This document shows, in pieces, positions 61,321-64,000 of a DNA stretch of 64,000 nt (positions are counted from its first letter, which is position 1; the number at the start of each line of letters is the position of its first letter). A program made the translations under genes and the position numbers. A model generated the notes under the pieces. That model made no database searches, had not been told where the DNA came from, and worked only from the letters and a program-made list of their open reading frames with translations. The DNA comes from Durio zibethinus (Eukaryota; Streptophyta; Magnoliopsida; Malvales; Malvaceae), in contig NW_019167993.1 of the NCBI RefSeq assembly GCF_002303985.1, positions 5,580,001-5,644,000 on the forward strand. Reading direction: 5' to 3'.

Positions 61321-64000
61321 CAAAAAAAAAAACCGACCAAAAAAAAGAATCCGCAAAATTTGAACACATTGAAAAGTTACAAAGTTTTGTTTGCTTTTCA
61401 TGGGAGTCTTACATAATACAGTAACAATGTTTCTTGTTCACATTATATTTTTTATGTGAGAAATTATTTATCATGTCCATGTACATATGTGCATGAATAT
61501 ATCTAAATTAAATAATCAATAATAAATATAATCGATTTTTTTTTTATTTTTTTAATTAAAATAATTTAGATTTTTTATTTTACAAATAAATTATTTTTTA
61601 TTCGAAGTTATTAAGACTTAAATTTCATAAATTAAATTAAAAATTTAATATTTTATCAACAGATCGTATAATTATTAATTTAAAAGATTATATTTTTCAA
61701 ACATCAACTTATATAGAGTTTTAAAGGAATGAATCTTCAAAATATAAAATTTTAAAAGAATGAATCTTATTAAATATGATGCAAAAAAATCTAACATTAA
61801 AATTGTATGAATGAATCCGTGACACGGTTCAATTCATGATAAATTCATGCATTGTTTAAAACCAAACTTAATTATAATTCGTGATTTAACTCCTATTTTA
61901 AATTATTTAATTCTATGTACAATTAGAGTTAGTTTTGATCGAATGGATAATATTGATGCGAACTTGATCCAATGAATGTGACAAAATTGATAAGAGAGGT
62001 GGTGTCGTTTGGGGAAAATTAAATCCTAGGCAAAATGTTGTGCGTGTGACTGAAACATCAAAACGCAATGAACTGAAATTTTCTGTTTTGTCTCTTTGAA
62101 AAATGATTTTGGCTTTGAAGTTTTGATCCCATTTCATACTCCATTCTTGACTTTGTCGAATTAAAATTAATTTCCCTTCTCACCTTTTCAATATGTTATT
62201 ATTATTTGTACTTCTAGACTGGATGACTGAAAAGAAAAAAATTCTCATTACATTTACACGTCATTTTGAAATTGAACTTATCATTACATAATTAATTAAT
62301 TAATTAATTAATTAATTCTTATGTGGAAGTCTGGAAATATAAAAATATGCAATTGATGAGTCATAATAAAATTTTATAAAATTGTTGTATAAAGCTACAA
62401 AACTCATGCCCAAGTTGTAAAACTATAACCACTATGCATTTCAAAGATTTTTTTTTGCCTTTTTTTTTTTTGGTAATTCATCTTTAGGCTTTATTTAGAT
62501 TTAATCTTCGATCTCATAAGACGAATTTAAAAGTGAACACATTTTTTTATATTCTTTCGATTCTTTCAAAATTTTATTTTTGAAATATTTTTTATAATTA
62601 TCAAACTCTGATTAACAAGAAAAAAAAAAAGAAACTCTTATAGTTATCAATTGAATTAACTTTTATATATCTTTCCAAAATGATTTTAATTAGGTTATGA
62701 TTTGATTTTTTTTGTTTTAAGAAAATACTAAATAGTATTTGTCAAAAAAAAAAACCCATAATAGAGAATAGCATTGTACAAATTAATGTGCCCCTTCAGG
62801 AAATCTTGCAACAAGCTCTAAGCCTCATTTGTTAAAAAAAATTATAAGAATTAGAGAGTTAGTTTAAATTTGTACAGTCATTTTAAAAATATAACATTTA
62901 ATAAATTTAAAATTTAAAATTCATACTTATAATTTATATTTTTTTGTTTATTATTTATTTGGTTTTAACAATTTTATTTTAATGTCAAATATACAACTTA
63001 TGTATAATATTGCATATTTTATCATCAAATTTATTAGTAATTTGTAAATAATTATATAATTTATTAATAAAATATTAATTTTTTAATTTTAAGAATTAAT
63101 GCTCAAATTTTGATAACGGCAAAAAAAAAAAAACAAATTCTTATATTTTCAAAGTATAACAAAATTATTAATAGTTTAGAAAACACTAAATTTGTGTACT
63201 TCATCTTGTGACCAAAGAAAAAAAAAAACCGTGTACTAAGAATTTACTTCGACATCCTTAATTTAAGTTATGAGCATGTCGGGTTGAGCGCTTACTTTGC
63301 TTTTGTCCTTTTTTTGTGTGGGTGTGTGCACATTTTGCTTCTGTCTGAGTGAGATGCACAGCAACTATTCCTCAGTCACCACAGCTCTCCACGTTTCAAC
63401 AAACGGACATTTTTTGACAAGAGAAAAGGAACAAAAATTCAACCGCCTGATGACGTGATCTATTTACCCAATTATTACTCCAAACATCACCGTCGATTGC
63501 CAGCCGTCCGATTCTGATTTGGAATCCCATTAAAGAATTTGATGTTGACTAGTGGTCCCGTTCCCTCTTTTCCCAAAAAATTTAATGAGCTTCACGATTT
63601 TAAGATCAACTGTCCATCCGGCAAGATTAAATGCGGATGGACCGAACGTATCGTTGACTTTAAAGTTTCAACATCTACACATTTTAAGACTGTGGCTCAT
63701 CTTTAGACAAAAATAAAGTTTAAGTCATGTTTCTTCACCTTTTTTCTTCTTTTTATTATTAAAAAAAAAACAACTATTTTTATATAGTTTTAAACTTTGA
63801 AGGTTATTTTTAATTTGAGATTAATTTAATTAATTTATATAATTATTTTCAAAATATAATAAATATATGATTCAGATTACAATATTTACAATGATATTTT
63901 TTTATTTTTAATTGTAATTTTTAAAAAAAATTGTCCTCTTTGATGTTTGATATTGATGGAAGTTTCATTTAATTGCAAATGTAATTTTAACAAGATAAAA
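61320..64000. other. Intergenic region to the window end
   Basis: No gene recognised on either strand. The DNA is AT-rich, with an ATTA repeat at about 62,291-62,317 and a less AT-rich patch at about 63,280-63,720. That patch could be promoter DNA of a gene beyond the window, but no coding sequence is visible. Confidence 0.5.

Overview
The window is nuclear DNA from a flowering plant, almost certainly a eudicot. Genes are spliced with GT-AG (and two GC-AG) introns, intergenic DNA is very AT-rich, LTR retrotransposon remains are present, and the proteins belong to plant families: type 3 metallothionein, SPA, MUCI70 and GlcAT14. The metallothionein looks malvid-like to me, but that is an impression and not a test.

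Layout. (1) About 1-9,250: a two-copy segmental duplication (offset about 6.45 kb). Each unit carries a metallothionein type 3 gene on + and a COX17 copper-chaperone gene on -, tail to tail. Both metallothioneins are intact. The left COX17 copy is a pseudogene and the right one is intact. The units are separated by degraded repeat DNA that includes a probable LTR-retrotransposon relic. (2) 11,984-12,418 (-): a small four-helix membrane protein of unknown function. (3) 14,580-21,488 (-): an eight-exon gene for a MUCI70-like Golgi glycosyltransferase (DUF616). Its last intron holds a decayed Ty1/copia element with two LTRs and a 5-bp target duplication, only 15 bp from the splice acceptor. (4) 22.6-31.8 kb: an AT-rich gene desert with a foldback repeat near 25.4-26.5 kb and dispersed AT-rich repeats. 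(5) 32,579-40,354 (+): an eight-exon CDK-like kinase with an N-terminal acylation signal. (6) 40.4-45.9 kb: no gene seen. (7) 46,040-57,369 (+): a seven-exon SPA3/SPA4-type light-signalling gene, with two GC-AG introns, an upstream ORF, and a 6.3-kb intron filled by a non-autonomous LTR element and a 590-bp tandem duplication. (8) 58,132-60,192 (-): a four-exon GlcAT14-like glucuronosyltransferase, convergent with SPA. (9) 60.2-64 kb: leader or promoter and intergenic DNA.

The genes do not form one pathway. The only functional neighbourhood is the metal-binding pair (metallothionein and COX17), which was duplicated together. Two cell-wall or Golgi glycosyltransferase genes occur but lie far apart. 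I found no convincing new biological system. The most notable points are gene-structure oddities: a retroelement abutting a splice acceptor, paired start codons that decide myristoylation, GC-AG introns, an upstream ORF, and recent tandem duplications. All exon boundaries were read by eye from reading frame, splice signals and family conservation. No alignment or prediction software was run.
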